From the NCBI GenBank assembly GCA_026419775.2, contig JAOPGA020000434.1, positions 1 to 61,952 on the forward strand: a stretch of DNA of 61,952 bases. The letters run 5' to 3'. This document shows, one piece after another, positions 1 to 10,653 of this stretch. Both the position numbers and the translations under genes were made by a program. The notes under the pieces were generated by a model. The model made no database searches, was not told where the DNA came from, and saw nothing but the letters and a program-made list of their open reading frames with translations. Source of the DNA: Acrasis kona. Lineage: Eukaryota > Heterolobosea > Eutetramitea > Acrasida > Acrasidae. Positions within the stretch are counted from its first letter, which is position 1. Every line of letters begins with the position of its first letter.

Positions 1-154
1 AATGTTAGAACTGTACATTAGTAAAATGACAGTTATTGAATACAATCTTCTTCCCGCTGAATGTAGTGACTTCTTTCTATTGTACGGGTGGTGTGTTTGT
101 TTCCGTATCAACATCTCTAACATCAATTTCGTCCTCATCAGAATCGATATTAGG

Positions 155-796
155 TTAATCATCTTTCGAAGACGACGCTACCGCTTTTGGTACAACTCGG
201 TCTTTGAATGGGTTCTCATTCTGCAGTGCTGATACCACTTTCCTTGCAATCTTTGGACGAACATTCTTCTCAGAATCAATGTATACTTGCGACGTGGATG
301 TGTTTTTATGCCGAAGCATGGCTTGAATTTCCACAGCTGTAAAACCTGCAGATACCATAAATGTTGCAAGAGAATGGCGTCTTGAGTGACTTGTATAACG
401 TTCCAAACCTGTTTTTGCTTTCGCAGCATTGGCTCCAAGTTTCAGTCTTCTTGCTTCGCAAATTTTCCCTGTCCTAATCTCTTCTTGTACATCGTCTGGC
501 AAAAATTTTGCATAATGCGTCATGATGTCCTTGAAAATATTGCGTATAGGGTTGATACCAATCTGCTTCTTTTCTGAGAAGTATCCTCCATTCTTTGTTG
601 ACACAAAATATCTCCACACTCTTCCTGTGAGTTGCTTGTTATCAACACCTTCAGCACATGCGTCTCGATAACGTAAGAAAAGTTGATACGGACAGATATT
701 GTAAAGTTTGAATTTCCCATCAACAACTCCTTCAACACCAAGTTCCTGTTCAACATTAGATTTGCTGACCACATCTGAATCCAATTTTTGGATCAC
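155..796 (-). mobile_element. Tyrosine recombinase catalytic domain of a mobile element
   Basis: This 213-residue frame carries the C-terminal half of a tyrosine recombinase. An HSRRH box (catalytic His and Arg) is followed by an ATFMVSAG helix, then RHKNTSTSQVYID, which supplies the second His and the nucleophilic Tyr. Such domains cut and rejoin DNA through a 3'-phosphotyrosine link. In eukaryotes they belong mainly to Cryptons (DNA transposons) and DIRS/Ngaro retroelements. No reverse transcriptase is visible nearby, which favours a Crypton-like origin, but the fragment is too short to decide. The N-terminal catalytic Arg box is not clear. It lies on the same strand as the next two transposase-like genes, so it is either part of a composite element or a nested insertion. 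It is treated as a fossil fragment. Confidence 0.7.
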
Positions 797-814
797 TCAT
801 TTTTTTAAACGTAA

Positions 815-980
815 GAGACAGCTTTTTCCGTTTACTTTTCGCTCAGGATATTTTTGCTCACTCGTGTGTCACTCTTTCGGACTTCGTTCCGCTCGGCGGA
901 GCCTCCGCTACACTCAGTCCTCACTCGTTCCGCACTCGTTCGCAAAAATATCCTTCGCCCGCAGACGTGACGGAAAATAC
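815..980. repeat. Large imperfect palindrome upstream of the recombinase
   Basis: The 13-base arms AGGATATTTTTGC (near 850) and GCAAAAATATCCT (near 941-953) are perfect complements. The outer TTTTTCCGT and ACGGAAAA segments extend the symmetry. The centre, near 901, is itself a palindrome (GCGGAGCCTCCGC). The interior is GC-rich and repeats ACTCGT-like words, unlike the AT-rich surroundings. It sits just upstream of the recombinase frame and could be a terminal or subterminal element end or a recombination target. Confidence 0.6.
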
Positions 981-1092
981 CAGAGACACGATGGTTACAT
1001 TTACAATTCTAATAGGGGAAATTTTCGGTGGTTACCACCCCACGTATATTCAACAACACTTTTATGACCAAATTCAACTTCTAAAATTTTAT

Positions 1093-2595
1093 TTAATAAA
1101 ATATGCACACACGTTGTTCTTGATTCTTTTCCGCAATGAGTATTGGTACCAAGTCATTGATGTGAGCATGGGTTTGGTCGACGACTCTTAATGTGTTTAC
1201 CCTTGGACATAAATCATCAGATACACAATTATGTACAAAAAACTTATCAATAAATGCAATTGGGATTGATTTTCCTCCAATGTTCCAAAGTTCAATATTG
1301 GTGATTCCCCCAAATGAATTTAAGTCAGTTGAAAACATCACATAGTCATTTACCTTGAATGTTGTTCTATCTCTTTTAACAAGCTCCACCTGATTTATGA
1401 TTGTCATATGATCATGATTATCACACCATCCATTCTCAGCCGCAAGTTGAACATATTCACTTCTCTATTCGGCATTAAGAACTGCAATCTGTGTGTTTTC
1501 TTTTATATATTTACTATTATTATCAATAGTGGTCCACTCATTCTTCTTGGTGTACACAGTTTCTGGATAACAATATCTAAGACTCTCCAGGACTTGATGC
1601 ATCCTCATCGCATATACTTCACCTGTACGTGTTGNCTGACCTGCGAGTCGCTTGTGCTGAACATGAAAATGCTCAAACGGCTTTGTATGGTACGTACATG
1701 GCGGTCCAAATAGTATTGCTTCTTCAAACATGTGAAGCACAGCATGAAATTTAATTGTGTTGGCCTTCAACTTTCCGTAAAGGGTAAAAAAATTACTAGC
1801 ATATTGAGTATGTACTTTTTTGGCAAATAGAATGTCTTCTTTTGACAATAGAGAGTGGTACATTGTACGGTAATATACAAGATGATCCATCCAACATTGA
1901 AAATGCTCTTTGGAAAGTAAATTATAAAATAAGAGGGGTGATACTTGATAGAAGCAAAACCAGTTATCACCATCCCAATTTCCTCGATCACTGAATAACT
2001 TTAGCTTGTCTTGAAAGCTACTTTGATCAAAGGTCCATTTCACCATCTCTCTGTCTACTTTCTCATCTGAAATTAATCCCAACTCTATTAGTGCTTCAAT
2101 ATGGCGATCAGATAAGTTACCTAGAACCTCTACATGAAAGATATCTGCAGGACTTTGTTTGTGTACATCAAAGTTATATAGAGCTATATGTAACTTCCAA
2201 AACACATTCCTTGTACATCTAATTGAGACTGCCTTGCTCAAAACATCATACATCTTACGGTCTGTTATTGTGTTCAGCTTTGCAAACTTGTTTAAAGTGT
2301 CTGNTACAGTCCTCAACTGTTCTATCTTGTTTTCACAATAATCTTTATGATTGATATAACAAGTGCAGCAACCTGTTGTAGCTCTATGTCCCTGTACTCC
2401 TGTGGCTTCATCCCTTTCAGGCTGATCTGCTATTATCAGGTGCAAAACTGGATGCACTAATACATTCTTGTTCAACCCAGCATGCTTTATAACAATACCA
2501 TCATAGTGTGCTCTCAAGTCCTGCACTGCACCTTGTGCAATTTCATGCAAATTTAATTGCTTTGAACCAATACTGTACAGTATCTTACTCTCCAT
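1093..2595 (-). mobile_element. KDZ/Plavaka-like DDE transposase, C-terminal part
   Basis: Two frames in the same phase (2595-1465 and 1407-1093), separated by a single in-frame TAG, encode about 500 residues of a transposase in the KDZ (Kyakuja-Dileera-Zisupton)/CACTA TNP2-like group. The diagnostic parts are LIIADQPERDEATG followed by GCCTCYINHKDY, which matches the D-P-x-x-x-x-x-G...C-x-x-C block. Near the end comes KFHAVLHMF...FGPPCTYHTKPFEHFHVQHKR, the conserved H...FG...T..xE..H segment. The usual N-terminal third is missing, so the copy is partial. Two ambiguous bases lie inside it. Family level is fairly secure; the exact subfamily is not. Confidence 0.6.
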
Positions 2596-2682
2596 CTTGC
2601 CTCAAAATTTGTGGCTAAAGTTTGATATAACGAAATATTGGATAAATTTAACCTCTTAGTTGAAAATTGAACGTTCAATTTA

Positions 2683-4491
2683 TTATTTGGCATTGTTCTT
2701 CGGCTTTCTCTTTTTCGGCTTTGTTTTCAACTCTTCTTCTCTTTCTTTACGCAGTATCTCCACTACAGTGTCATTTGTCTTCTTATACAACACTCCAGTC
2801 TTTGTTGTGACAACATCAAAAAGTATAATTTTCTCTCTTTGAATAAAAAGCAGTTCATCATCAACGTCAACAACAATCTGTGTTAAAGGTGCTTCAAAAG
2901 CACCAACAACACGAGCAACAGCATAAAAGGGGGCAACTTCTGTGCGAATAACTACTTTTGTCTCCCCCTGAACCAACTCTCTTTTGGTATGGTCATATAT
3001 ACTTGATTGAGGTTTAGGTTTGTTTGTTATTTGAATAGCCTCAGGGACCTCTGGCTCACGGATTTGAAGAATGTTGTCTCTATGGTTATGGATGGTTGGT
3101 GGGACCGATAGGTCCCCTTTGACAAACTCTTGAGTGGCAAAATTCAACCCTTTGCTTTCAATCAAATTTATGAACCATGTCCTTGTGTCTTTATCTTCTA
3201 TTTTTGAAAGTAAAGAGGTCAATGAAGAAAGGACTTCATCAGTTAATGGCTTTGGTTGTAACAATGAGTATTTTGTATGAGTGATTGACTTCAGCATTGA
3301 GATACCAAGCTTTTTATCCCCCATATCATCAACTAACCATTCACCTTTATTTGCATTTCTACGGCGGCACCACATTCCAACATCACCATTCTCGCTTTTA
3401 GTAAATTTGAACGAATTATATTTGGTATGCTTTTCGATTGTCGCTGTATGAGGGAGAAGCCATTTCCTCCAATCAATCACTTGAGTTATTTTATTGACGT
3501 TTGGTCTTGTTGCTTCGCTTGTATAAATTAAGGGAACCTTCTCTATAAAATCAATAGGGCTTAGTACTGTTTTTTTAACAAAGTAGGGGGAGATTGGACT
3601 GAACATTTGGTCAACATCCTCATGTGTGTGACCAATAACCAAGAATGAGAATTGAATTTTAACAAACCAACCATAATGAACAAGGAGAGAAAGAAATGCA
3701 AATACATATCTATTTTTGTTGTCACGCCAACAATTGTCTGCTTGCAGGTATAATATAGAAGGTAAAGGGCCACGTTTGACACAATCACATATGTGGTTGA
3801 ACAATACGGTCAAATTTAAGTTTACATCGTGAGACCAAAGTGGGATTGCAACAAGTAACTCTCTTATATTACTTCCATGGTTAATTACTCCATGAATTGT
3901 ATATTTTAATTGATTTTTACCAACAATACTTTTTAATGCTGGTGTAAAATGTGGAGCGTTTCTTGGTTGGGACCTATCTATTATTATTGACATATATTTA
4001 TCTGGATGCCTTCTAGTCTTTTGTCGACGACCAGCATAATACAGTCTTTCTTCTGAATGGTCTTTTGAGTGCTCCTTCATCAAGAATGTTATATTTGCCT
4101 TCTCTTCTTCTGTATTATTAGGCTTTGCTCTGTCAGTTTTTAACTTGATGCACGTATCACATTTTCCAAGCCTGCTTGTACTTGGGTGTTTCACATATTT
4201 AAATTCATCCTTGATGACACGAATGAATTCAGTGATGCTGTACTTCTCTAACACTTTGTATTGATCCATGGCTATAATGTAAGAATCATATATCTCTTTC
4301 CATGTGCAATACACAGGGAGGTGGACTTCATTACTATTAGGCATTGGGTCTCCCATTAATTCAACATATGTAAAAAACCAAGAGTGAGCTTCAGTGAATT
4401 TTTTTGTTAGTCTTCTAGAGTTTTGATTGAGATGTGGTGAAACAAGTGTGGTAGATACTTTAACACATACATTGAAATTGAATAAAACCAC
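2683..4491 (-). CDS. DUF7869-type transposon-associated protein
   Basis: This is one long frame of about 600 residues. It contains SRLGKCDTCIKLK, a Cys pair preceding a basic helix, then YMSIIIDRSQP, and then YLQADNCWRDNKNRYVF followed 30 residues later by VIGHTHEDVDQMF. That D...DN..ENKN...GHTHEDIDQ signature is the hallmark of the DUF7869 family, which I recall from multicopy genes of oomycetes, cnidarians and amoebae. The spaced acidic residues suggest an RNase H-like (DDE) nuclease, which is inference. The frame ends 88 bp before the KDZ-like gene on the same strand. Its start lacks the N-terminal part seen in long family members, so an upstream exon may be missing. It is intact across its length apart from that. 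Confidence 0.65.
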   Translation of the reverse strand: MVLFNFNVCVKVSTTLVSPHLNQNSRRLTKKFTEAHSWFFTYVELMGDPMPNSNEVHLPVYCTWKEIYDSYIIAMDQYKVLEKYSITEFIRVIKDEFKYVKHPSTSRLGKCDTCIKLKTDRAKPNNTEEEKANITFLMKEHSKDHSEERLYYAGRRQKTRRHPDKYMSIIIDRSQPRNAPHFTPALKSIVGKNQLKYTIHGVINHGSNIRELLVAIPLWSHDVNLNLTVLFNHICDCVKRGPLPSILYLQADNCWRDNKNRYVFAFLSLLVHYGWFVKIQFSFLVIGHTHEDVDQMFSPISPYFVKKTVLSPIDFIEKVPLIYTSEATRPNVNKITQVIDWRKWLLPHTATIEKHTKYNSFKFTKSENGDVGMWCRRRNANKGEWLVDDMGDKKLGISMLKSITHTKYSLLQPKPLTDEVLSSLTSLLSKIEDKDTRTWFINLIESKGLNFATQEFVKGDLSVPPTIHNHRDNILQIREPEVPEAIQITNKPKPQSSIYDHTKRELVQGETKVVIRTEVAPFYAVARVVGAFEAPLTQIVVDVDDELLFIQREKIILFDVVTTKTGVLYKKTNDTVVEILRKEREEELKTKPKKRKPKNNAK

Positions 4492-6269
4492 TTTTTTATA
4501 ATATTAATGTTTAATTTTCTATTTATCAATATTGTCACGAGTGCCTATGCGCTTCAACAAAAACTTTGAATCTACCTGCTCCAAAAGATAATAGGCTAAA
4601 GTATAAGGAAATTCTGAAAGAGGGTCTCAAACGGTGTTGATGTGCAAATCGCTTGACAGACTTGAGTTTAGCAGCAAAATATACTCACAACTACTAGTTA
4701 ACAGCTAGCTAGACAGAGCCTGTCAGGTACAAGATATCAAAGTGGCATGTCAAAGCATCTCCGAGTCTTATGCCTGTTAGTCGACTATCTACAGCTGCAA
4801 AACAACCTAGCACGTGGAAGGTTGGGTAACAACCAGTCCAGTCCTGCACTGCGGTGTTAAAATCCGTGAGTATGATTGTCGAAATACATGCAAGTGTGTC
4901 GGATTACCAAGTGTGACCATGTCTGCTGTATGTGCNGTCTTTATGATGACAAAGCATAGCCCAATATTGAGCTCTCATAACAGACACCGCTTTGTATAAA
5001 TTCATATCACCTTGGTTTCCGTATGTTATTGCGTTTGATACTCTATTTTTACTTACAGCTATCTTTTACTCACGTAAGGCTTCAGGATCTAACCTAGATT
5101 TAATTAAATTATGATTCAACGAATGTTATAAATAAAAATATAAAAATGATCCGTAGTTAGATGAGAGGGCTGTTGTATAGTGCTGGTATTCATTTACATA
5201 ATCTCTTGTACATTATGACTTTGACATTTGTTATAATTTGTTAATGCTGCTTTGAATTTAGTAATCAGAGCATACCTGACTGAACCAAAGGAATTCATAC
5301 TTTGCACAAAGTATGTTACGTAGAACATACAGGTTATAGTCCCGCTAATTTGTAGTTGATGTATAAGGTTGACATGTTAATAAAATGCGCAACGAAAACA
5401 CAAATGCTTTATAAACCTGCTAACTTATAAATATAATGTAATATAAAAAGAACAGAGAATATATATGAAGAATAAAGTAGATGGAATGTAGTTTTAAAAA
5501 TATCTTTTAAAAGAATAAAAATGGTGATACTAATAAAGACCAAGTCGCTCAGTGGGTTGGCCACCCCCACCATAGAACCGGTGACATTACATCGGAGGTC
5601 TATACTATTTAAGAGACTGTTCAGGAGAGTAACGGAATGCTACCAAACTTCAACACCACGCTTTCAGATCACCACCCCGTTCCACCGTTATATGTTCAAC
5701 AAGCATGACATTACAGCATTGTTATAAAGTTTCCACTATAAACAACTGTTCATCCACTTGTCAGCACACAACATGTTTCACAGCCTGGCTTTCATCCATA
5801 ACATGTAAATTAAAGAAAAATAAATCAAAAGCTTCTGTTTCCGCCTGCCAAGCTTCGCAGTTGCCTTATCAAAATCCCATTTTCAGTCTGGCATAGTGTA
5901 AATAAATAAACATCACCAGTCCTATTAACAAACACATTTGCGGCTTATCCATTTGTCTTTCCCCCATACTATCAGCAACATCCACCTATTGTCCACATCC
6001 TCTAAGAGTAACCTTTGGCAAAGTCAATCCGCCAAGGACATGTATATAGGCGTCAGCGGCCAACTTTTTGATCTCACAGTGGTTTTTTGAAAATGAAAAA
6101 CGGAAAATTTTTGATGGACGGTTGAAAAATATCAAGTACCGGTTTGGAAGGAAACCTTCGGATGTTTTTATTAATTTTGAATTGGACCAAGTGAGGTGCT
6201 CAAGAATTTAGTAGGCGCTTTTGTTACATAGAATGCAAAGGATCTAAGAGCGCACACAACAAATAAATC
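4492..6269. other. Long AT-rich stretch without a recognisable gene
   Basis: About 1.8 kb follows the DUF7869 frame upstream. I see only short unsupported frames, one ambiguous base at 4936, and no tRNA-, rRNA- or snRNA-like structure. It is probably the decayed remainder of mobile DNA. Confidence 0.5.
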
Positions 6270-6994
6270 AGTGCAGCAAAATGACAAGCAAATTGTGTTA
6301 GATTCTTGCAAAAGATTACTAGAAGCGTCAATGCAAGATCAAGAACAACTCAACAAAAGGCAACAAACACAAAGAATTAAAAGATAAAGTTGTAGAGCCA
6401 ACATCAGAGGTTCAAAAACTTCAGAAGCAGATATCAATTCTACATGCAGAGAATGTGATGCTCAAGAGTAAATTAAAGAANGCAGAGGAAGAGGTCTTGC
6501 ATTTCAAAGACACATTATGTGATGAAATGTCGTTAATCCATGAAGTAGTTGATAAGCAGCCGCAAGAAGAAGCTGAAGGTGGTGGATATAATAAATTCAA
6601 GGATGGTGAAATTAAGATACTGCAATACAGACTTCATTGTTAACACCGAAGACTACATGCAGCTTAAGGAGTCCAATCAAAATCCGACAATTGTATCACT
6701 GTATTGCACTATAGTTGAAATTGATATTTTGGAATATTACATGCCGGCTTTCAAAAAGGAGCCAAGCGGCGATGAAAATAGTGCCAAATACAAATTCACC
6801 GAGGAGCAAGTCAAAAGTTTAAAGAATTGAACAAAAGTAGGGAGTAAATGTACACTGCAATGGAGAAGATGGTAGANAAACTTGTTGCAGCAGATCAAAA
6901 ACCAAATGATGACAGGCTATCAAGAATTGAATTGACTCTANAGAAGCTGGCTACTGTTNTTGATCNATTGGCGTCAAGAGATCATCCTGTCTAA
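6270..6994 (+). pseudogene. Broken coiled-coil ORF of a repeat family
   Basis: Coding-like, Lys/Glu/Gln-rich sequence runs through several overlapping frames. A Gln-rich segment is followed by a heptad-like coiled coil (EVQKLQKQISILHAENVMLKS begins near 6400). A middle part with the EDYMQLKES motif follows, and a last frame from 6848 to 6996 contains DRLSRIELTL and ends in a stop. Six ambiguous bases fall here, suggesting several collapsed copies. I do not recognise the family; it may be an accessory ORF of the neighbouring mobile DNA. Confidence 0.4.
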
Positions 6995-7580
6995 ATAAAC
7001 TCNTTACTTTGCCAAATTTTACATCTTTAATACATTTGTTAATTATAAGAACTCGATGTAATGCATGTATTAATTAATTTAAACATGTAATGTAGTGTAT
7101 TATTTTTATACATCCAAAATTGTAAAAGAGTTCTATTTTACCAGGATGTAATGAAGAAATAATATTTGAAAGAGCAATATATAAAATATTTAAAATCTAG
7201 GATATTTATAATTCTTTACCAAATATTAGTAATGACTTTTTTTAATAATAAGAATCATTTAATAAAATATCTTATATAATAATTTTATTAAAAAAATTTT
7301 ATCAACAAGTGTTAATAACTTGACAAAAAGAGCATCAAGCTAGATTACATTTAAAATTACTTATTAAAGTTAACCATGTTATTATTTTTATAAATCAAAA
7401 AAGAATTAAAAAGTTGGAAGACAATTTACAGAGTAATTTTGTTAACAAATTTGATTATTATTTATTTATAAATGTAATAAATAAAAAAAGTATAATTAAT
7501 ATTATTGTTAATTTATTAATATTTAATATTTATTAATATTTATGTAATTTAAAAGTAAAATAACTTGAATATATAGATAT
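6995..7580. other. Very AT-rich spacer
   Basis: About 590 bp is almost purely A/T, with runs of ATTTAATA and TTATTAAT type. No open frame or structured RNA is visible. It lies directly before the ATG of the 126-codon orphan ORF. Confidence 0.6.
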
Positions 7581-7961
7581 ATGGTCACAAAACATCCCAA
7601 AGCTACGGATGTTCAACGTCGCATAAGAAAAGATGTTATGGACGTTAATCAGATATCTCATCTGAATGACCATTTTGCGAGAGTGTTCCGCACAGATGAG
7701 GCTCATGTTGCGCTCAACATCATGCAGTCCCTCAGTAATGACGAGTACGAGGCCTTTCTGATGAGGAGAGTGGAACCAAGCATGTCGGCAACCGTGGTTA
7801 GCAAAAGGCAGAATATTGGATACCTTGTTGGTCAAGAGGAATCTGATGCAATGGTCTACATACGTCTCTTCAATGAAAGGTATAGTAGATACAATAACAA
7901 GAGGGCCATCAGGAGCGACATGGTTAGAAGATTGAGCGATGGACAAGTAATTGATCATTGA
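7581..7961 (+). CDS. Orphan 126-residue protein
   Basis: A complete ATG-to-TGA frame encodes a compact, charged, mostly helical protein with motifs RRIRKDVMDVNQISHL, MQSLSNDEYEAFLMRR and GQEESDAMVYIRLF. There is no signal peptide or membrane segment. GC content is clearly higher than the flanking AT desert, which argues for real coding sequence. I recognise no family. It lies between two other unassigned ORFs in a mobile-element-rich region, so it may be a cargo or accessory gene of an element. Confidence 0.45.
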   Translation: MVTKHPKATDVQRRIRKDVMDVNQISHLNDHFARVFRTDEAHVALNIMQSLSNDEYEAFLMRRVEPSMSATVVSKRQNIGYLVGQEESDAMVYIRLFNERYSRYNNKRAIRSDMVRRLSDGQVIDH

Positions 7962-8277
7962 TTTATATTTTCTGACAATAAATAATATTTTTTGCGATAT
8001 CTCCAACTTTTTATTTTACAAGACTTGTTCATCAGAGGGACCCTGTTTTCATGTGCGGAAGGAAATAAATCAATAAGGAAACAATGGGCGTAATTGATTA
8101 AATATTAATAAATCTATTTAAAGCAACGGTAAACCAAAAATGTGATGAATTGACGACGTCACGTACGAAGCAGCAGACTACACAATAGCTACCCAATACA
8201 GATTCATTGAGTGCACTGGACAGTCACAGGATGTTGTACCAAGAAAAAGAGCTCCACTAACAACAATTGACCACTTA

Positions 8278-8859
8278 ATGGACATTGATGGACCTGATGA
8301 AGCCCAAGTTGAGGTTATAGGCTACAATATGAAGGAGTTTACTGTTAATGGAGTGACATACTATTGTTTCACCAAAGAAGACCTAAATACATTTGTTGAC
8401 TGTAGAATAAAAACATTCATGTCCACATTGATGGGAAAACTTCTACTTGGAATAAGGGATTTTTTGTTAGTTGGAGGTTTGACACAAAGGGCTTACAACA
8501 ACCACTTCCTAGGAATGATACCACAAGATTTCTTCAACTGGTGGTGGGACAAGATTAAGACTCATGAGACCTTCAGTATAATGACTAGAGCTTGTAGAGA
8601 CATTGATAGAAGAAAAACATTTGATGGAGTTGTTGTAAAGAACATTACCCCCAATGTAATATCTGCTAATTGGTGGAGGGCTTATTATTATGACAAAAAT
8701 GGAGTAATACATTATTACTTTATACATTACCTAACATTTAAATACAATATTGTTACCCAAGGGTTTTATTGTGACTTTAACTACACTATCTTTGCTCCCA
8801 CAGCTGTAACTTTGAATGATAACACACCACAAATAAAATGGGAACCTGCTTTTCATTAA
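8278..8859 (+). CDS. Orphan 193-residue protein with aromatic-rich C-terminal half
   Basis: This is a complete frame. Upstream coding-like sequence continues without an ATG from about 8150 (EAADYTIATQYRFIECTGQS type), so the true start may be further 5'. The protein is rich in Tyr, Trp and Phe: FNWWWDKIKTHE, NWWRAYYYDKNG and HYYFIHYLTF. No transmembrane segment is convincing, and I recognise no family. It is on the same strand as the 7581 ORF and may belong to the same element. Confidence 0.45.
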   Translation: MDIDGPDEAQVEVIGYNMKEFTVNGVTYYCFTKEDLNTFVDCRIKTFMSTLMGKLLLGIRDFLLVGGLTQRAYNNHFLGMIPQDFFNWWWDKIKTHETFSIMTRACRDIDRRKTFDGVVVKNITPNVISANWWRAYYYDKNGVIHYYFIHYLTFKYNIVTQGFYCDFNYTIFAPTAVTLNDNTPQIKWEPAFH

Positions 8860-9123
8860 TTCTTGTTACAACTTCACTTTAATAACTTTTTTGAACTAAA
8901 TGATTTACACTTATGAACAAGCACATGCATTGTGTGTCAAACAACAAACAATAAAAAGAGGGTATCTAGTATATATATAAAATTAGATTACACGTGAAAT
9001 GAACAGTAAGTTATATGAAAAGTATGCATATTATCTAATTTCTTAAGAATGAGCCTGTCTACTTTTTTGTTTGGTTTAGATTGTATAGACTCACAAAATT
9101 TTCTCCTCTGAATCTGTGGTTGG

Positions 9124-9215
9124 TAATGTGTATTTGCTGTGGCTGCAGTGAAAGAGGAGGAACNGTGTTGTCATTCAACTCTTTATCATCTGTCAATATT
9201 CAATAAAATGGATGC
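9124..9215 (+). repeat. Dispersed repeat, copy A
   Basis: The stretch with GTATTTGCTGTGGCTGCAGT, TCATTCAACTCTTTATCAT and AAAATGGATGCC recurs at 48873-48959 in the same orientation with scattered substitutions and a few indels. It spans about 90 bp and contains one ambiguous base. It is probably a short interspersed element or the end of a longer one. Confidence 0.6.
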
Positions 9216-9261
9216 CTGGTGGCTAGAACCATTAGAACTCCAACTAACAATTCATGGTTTT

Positions 9262-9440
9262 CTACTTTTAACCTGGCTTATCAAAACATATCCCATTAAG
9301 GGAATCTATGCCAGTTTTATTTGGGCACATGCAAACCTTTCATCACTCACTACTTTTAACCTGGTTCAACAAAACCTTTACACCTTGCCATTGGAGAATC
9401 TTTGCCAGTTTTACATTTTCTATAAACCATCACTAAGGAC
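9262..9440. repeat. 88-bp imperfect tandem duplication
   Basis: The word CTACTTTTAACCTGG begins at 9262 and again at 9350. Each is followed at similar spacing by AATCT-TGCCAGTTTTA and by a CATCACT word. The two units are diverged, suggesting an old duplication inside the repeat-rich spacer. Confidence 0.6.
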
Positions 9441-9801
9441 TTTACTCAAGCCAAGAATCTGCAATCTAGCCTACATCCTGTTTTTGATTGGAAGAAGACA
9501 GCATCTTTTCTAAAGACTTTTATTCACTACTACATTAGTGTAGCATGATGAAGAAAACAAGAAATGAAACTCAAACAATACACATTTATTAACCACTGTT
9601 TTCAATTTTTCTTGTGCGACGTTGTTATCAAATCGTACAACGTCAAATCCCATTCCGACTTTTTATAAAGAATACATTGCAGGAATTCTCTTTTAATGTA
9701 TATCTTTAGAAGTAAAGGATTTTTAATATTTTAAAACCCATCGCTTATAATTTCTTATTTAAACACCCAGATTCAATAAATTTAAACAATTTATTACACA
9801 A

Positions 9802-10553
9802 TCACAATTTAGATTGTTGAGAAAATGTTTTGAAGATGAATTTAGATAAAAAGTTATGAACTTCACCGTAATGTGGTAACTCTTCCATTTTAGAGCACCA
9901 TTTCTTCACCTTGGGATAATCATTCAATGCAGCGGAGGACCCGAGTTGAATTTCCTTGTTACCAAAAACGAACGATAATTGTATCAATTCGCCATAAGCA
10001 AAGAGGTCAGCTAGAGATGGTGCGTTCTGGTCGGCGATGAATTTACCATCCTTTAGCCATTGCTCCTCTAAATCTTTGATTGCCTTGAATGCGGCTCTCT
10101 TTGTTTCTTGTACTTTGTCGTCGGTAAGAGGTTTAGTTTTGAACAGCATCGGACCAATCACTGCGAAGGCGCATGTAGCGATACGTGGTCTAAAGTGATT
10201 ATGGTGCCAGTCCAAGTAGCTATTGATAAGAGCACGTTGTTTAATTTCTTTAGGGAACCACTGATCGTTGATTGTGTTTTCATGTTTTTGATGGAGATAC
10301 TTTGCTATTGCTACACTGAAAGAAGTTGACAAGTAATATGATTTGAATCGTACCTTTCAAATAAAACAAATCCGTCGTCGTTTAGGACGGGAATCTTCAT
10401 GTTAGGGTTCATCTTTTTGAACTCATCGCTCCTCTGTTCGCCTTTGTTAATGGCCACTGTTTTTTCAACTAGAGCAATATCATTTAGTTTGGAAAACCAT
10501 ACAACAGAGCGTGTTGGTTGAGACAATGGTGCTCCATACAAAATCGTCGACAT
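9802..10553 (-). CDS. Cytosolic glutathione S-transferase
   Basis: Two exons (10553-10354 and 10315-9802), joined by a 38-nt GT-AG intron, encode about 237 residues. The thioredoxin-like N-terminal domain begins with ILYGAPLSQPTRSVVWF, where Ser (or Thr) replaces a catalytic Tyr, as in theta-class enzymes. It continues through NPNMKIPVLNDDGFVLFES. The splice restores the hallmark ES-x-AI-x-x-YL at the glutathione site: exon 1 ends ..FE+AG and exon 2 starts T+VAIAKYL. The C-terminal all-alpha domain contains LDWHHNHFRP and the helix-N-cap-type APSLADL. It conjugates glutathione to electrophiles. The theta-like class call is moderate; the family is secure. Confidence 0.9.
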
Positions 10554-10653
10554 TATTGACTGAATCCGATAGAATACTGCTTACAACATGTTAAAAAAAG
10601 CAAGACTGGATGTGAGTGGATAAAAGCAAACAACAAAACGAAAATAAACAGAT

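Larger units (their letters stand above)
8860..9800. other. Intergenic repeat-bearing spacer
   Basis: No supported gene lies between the aromatic-rich ORF and the GST gene. The interval holds a copy of a dispersed repeat (9124-9215) and an 88-bp imperfect tandem repeat (9262-9440), listed separately. Confidence 0.6.

Noticed and set aside
5520-5620. tRNA-like stretch
   Set aside because: GTCGCTCAGTGGGTTGG resembles a D-arm, but no matching acceptor stem or T-loop could be paired.
9139-9513. 124-codon plus-strand frame
   Set aside because: It lies across a dispersed repeat and a tandem duplication, lacks an ATG at its start and has no coding-like features.
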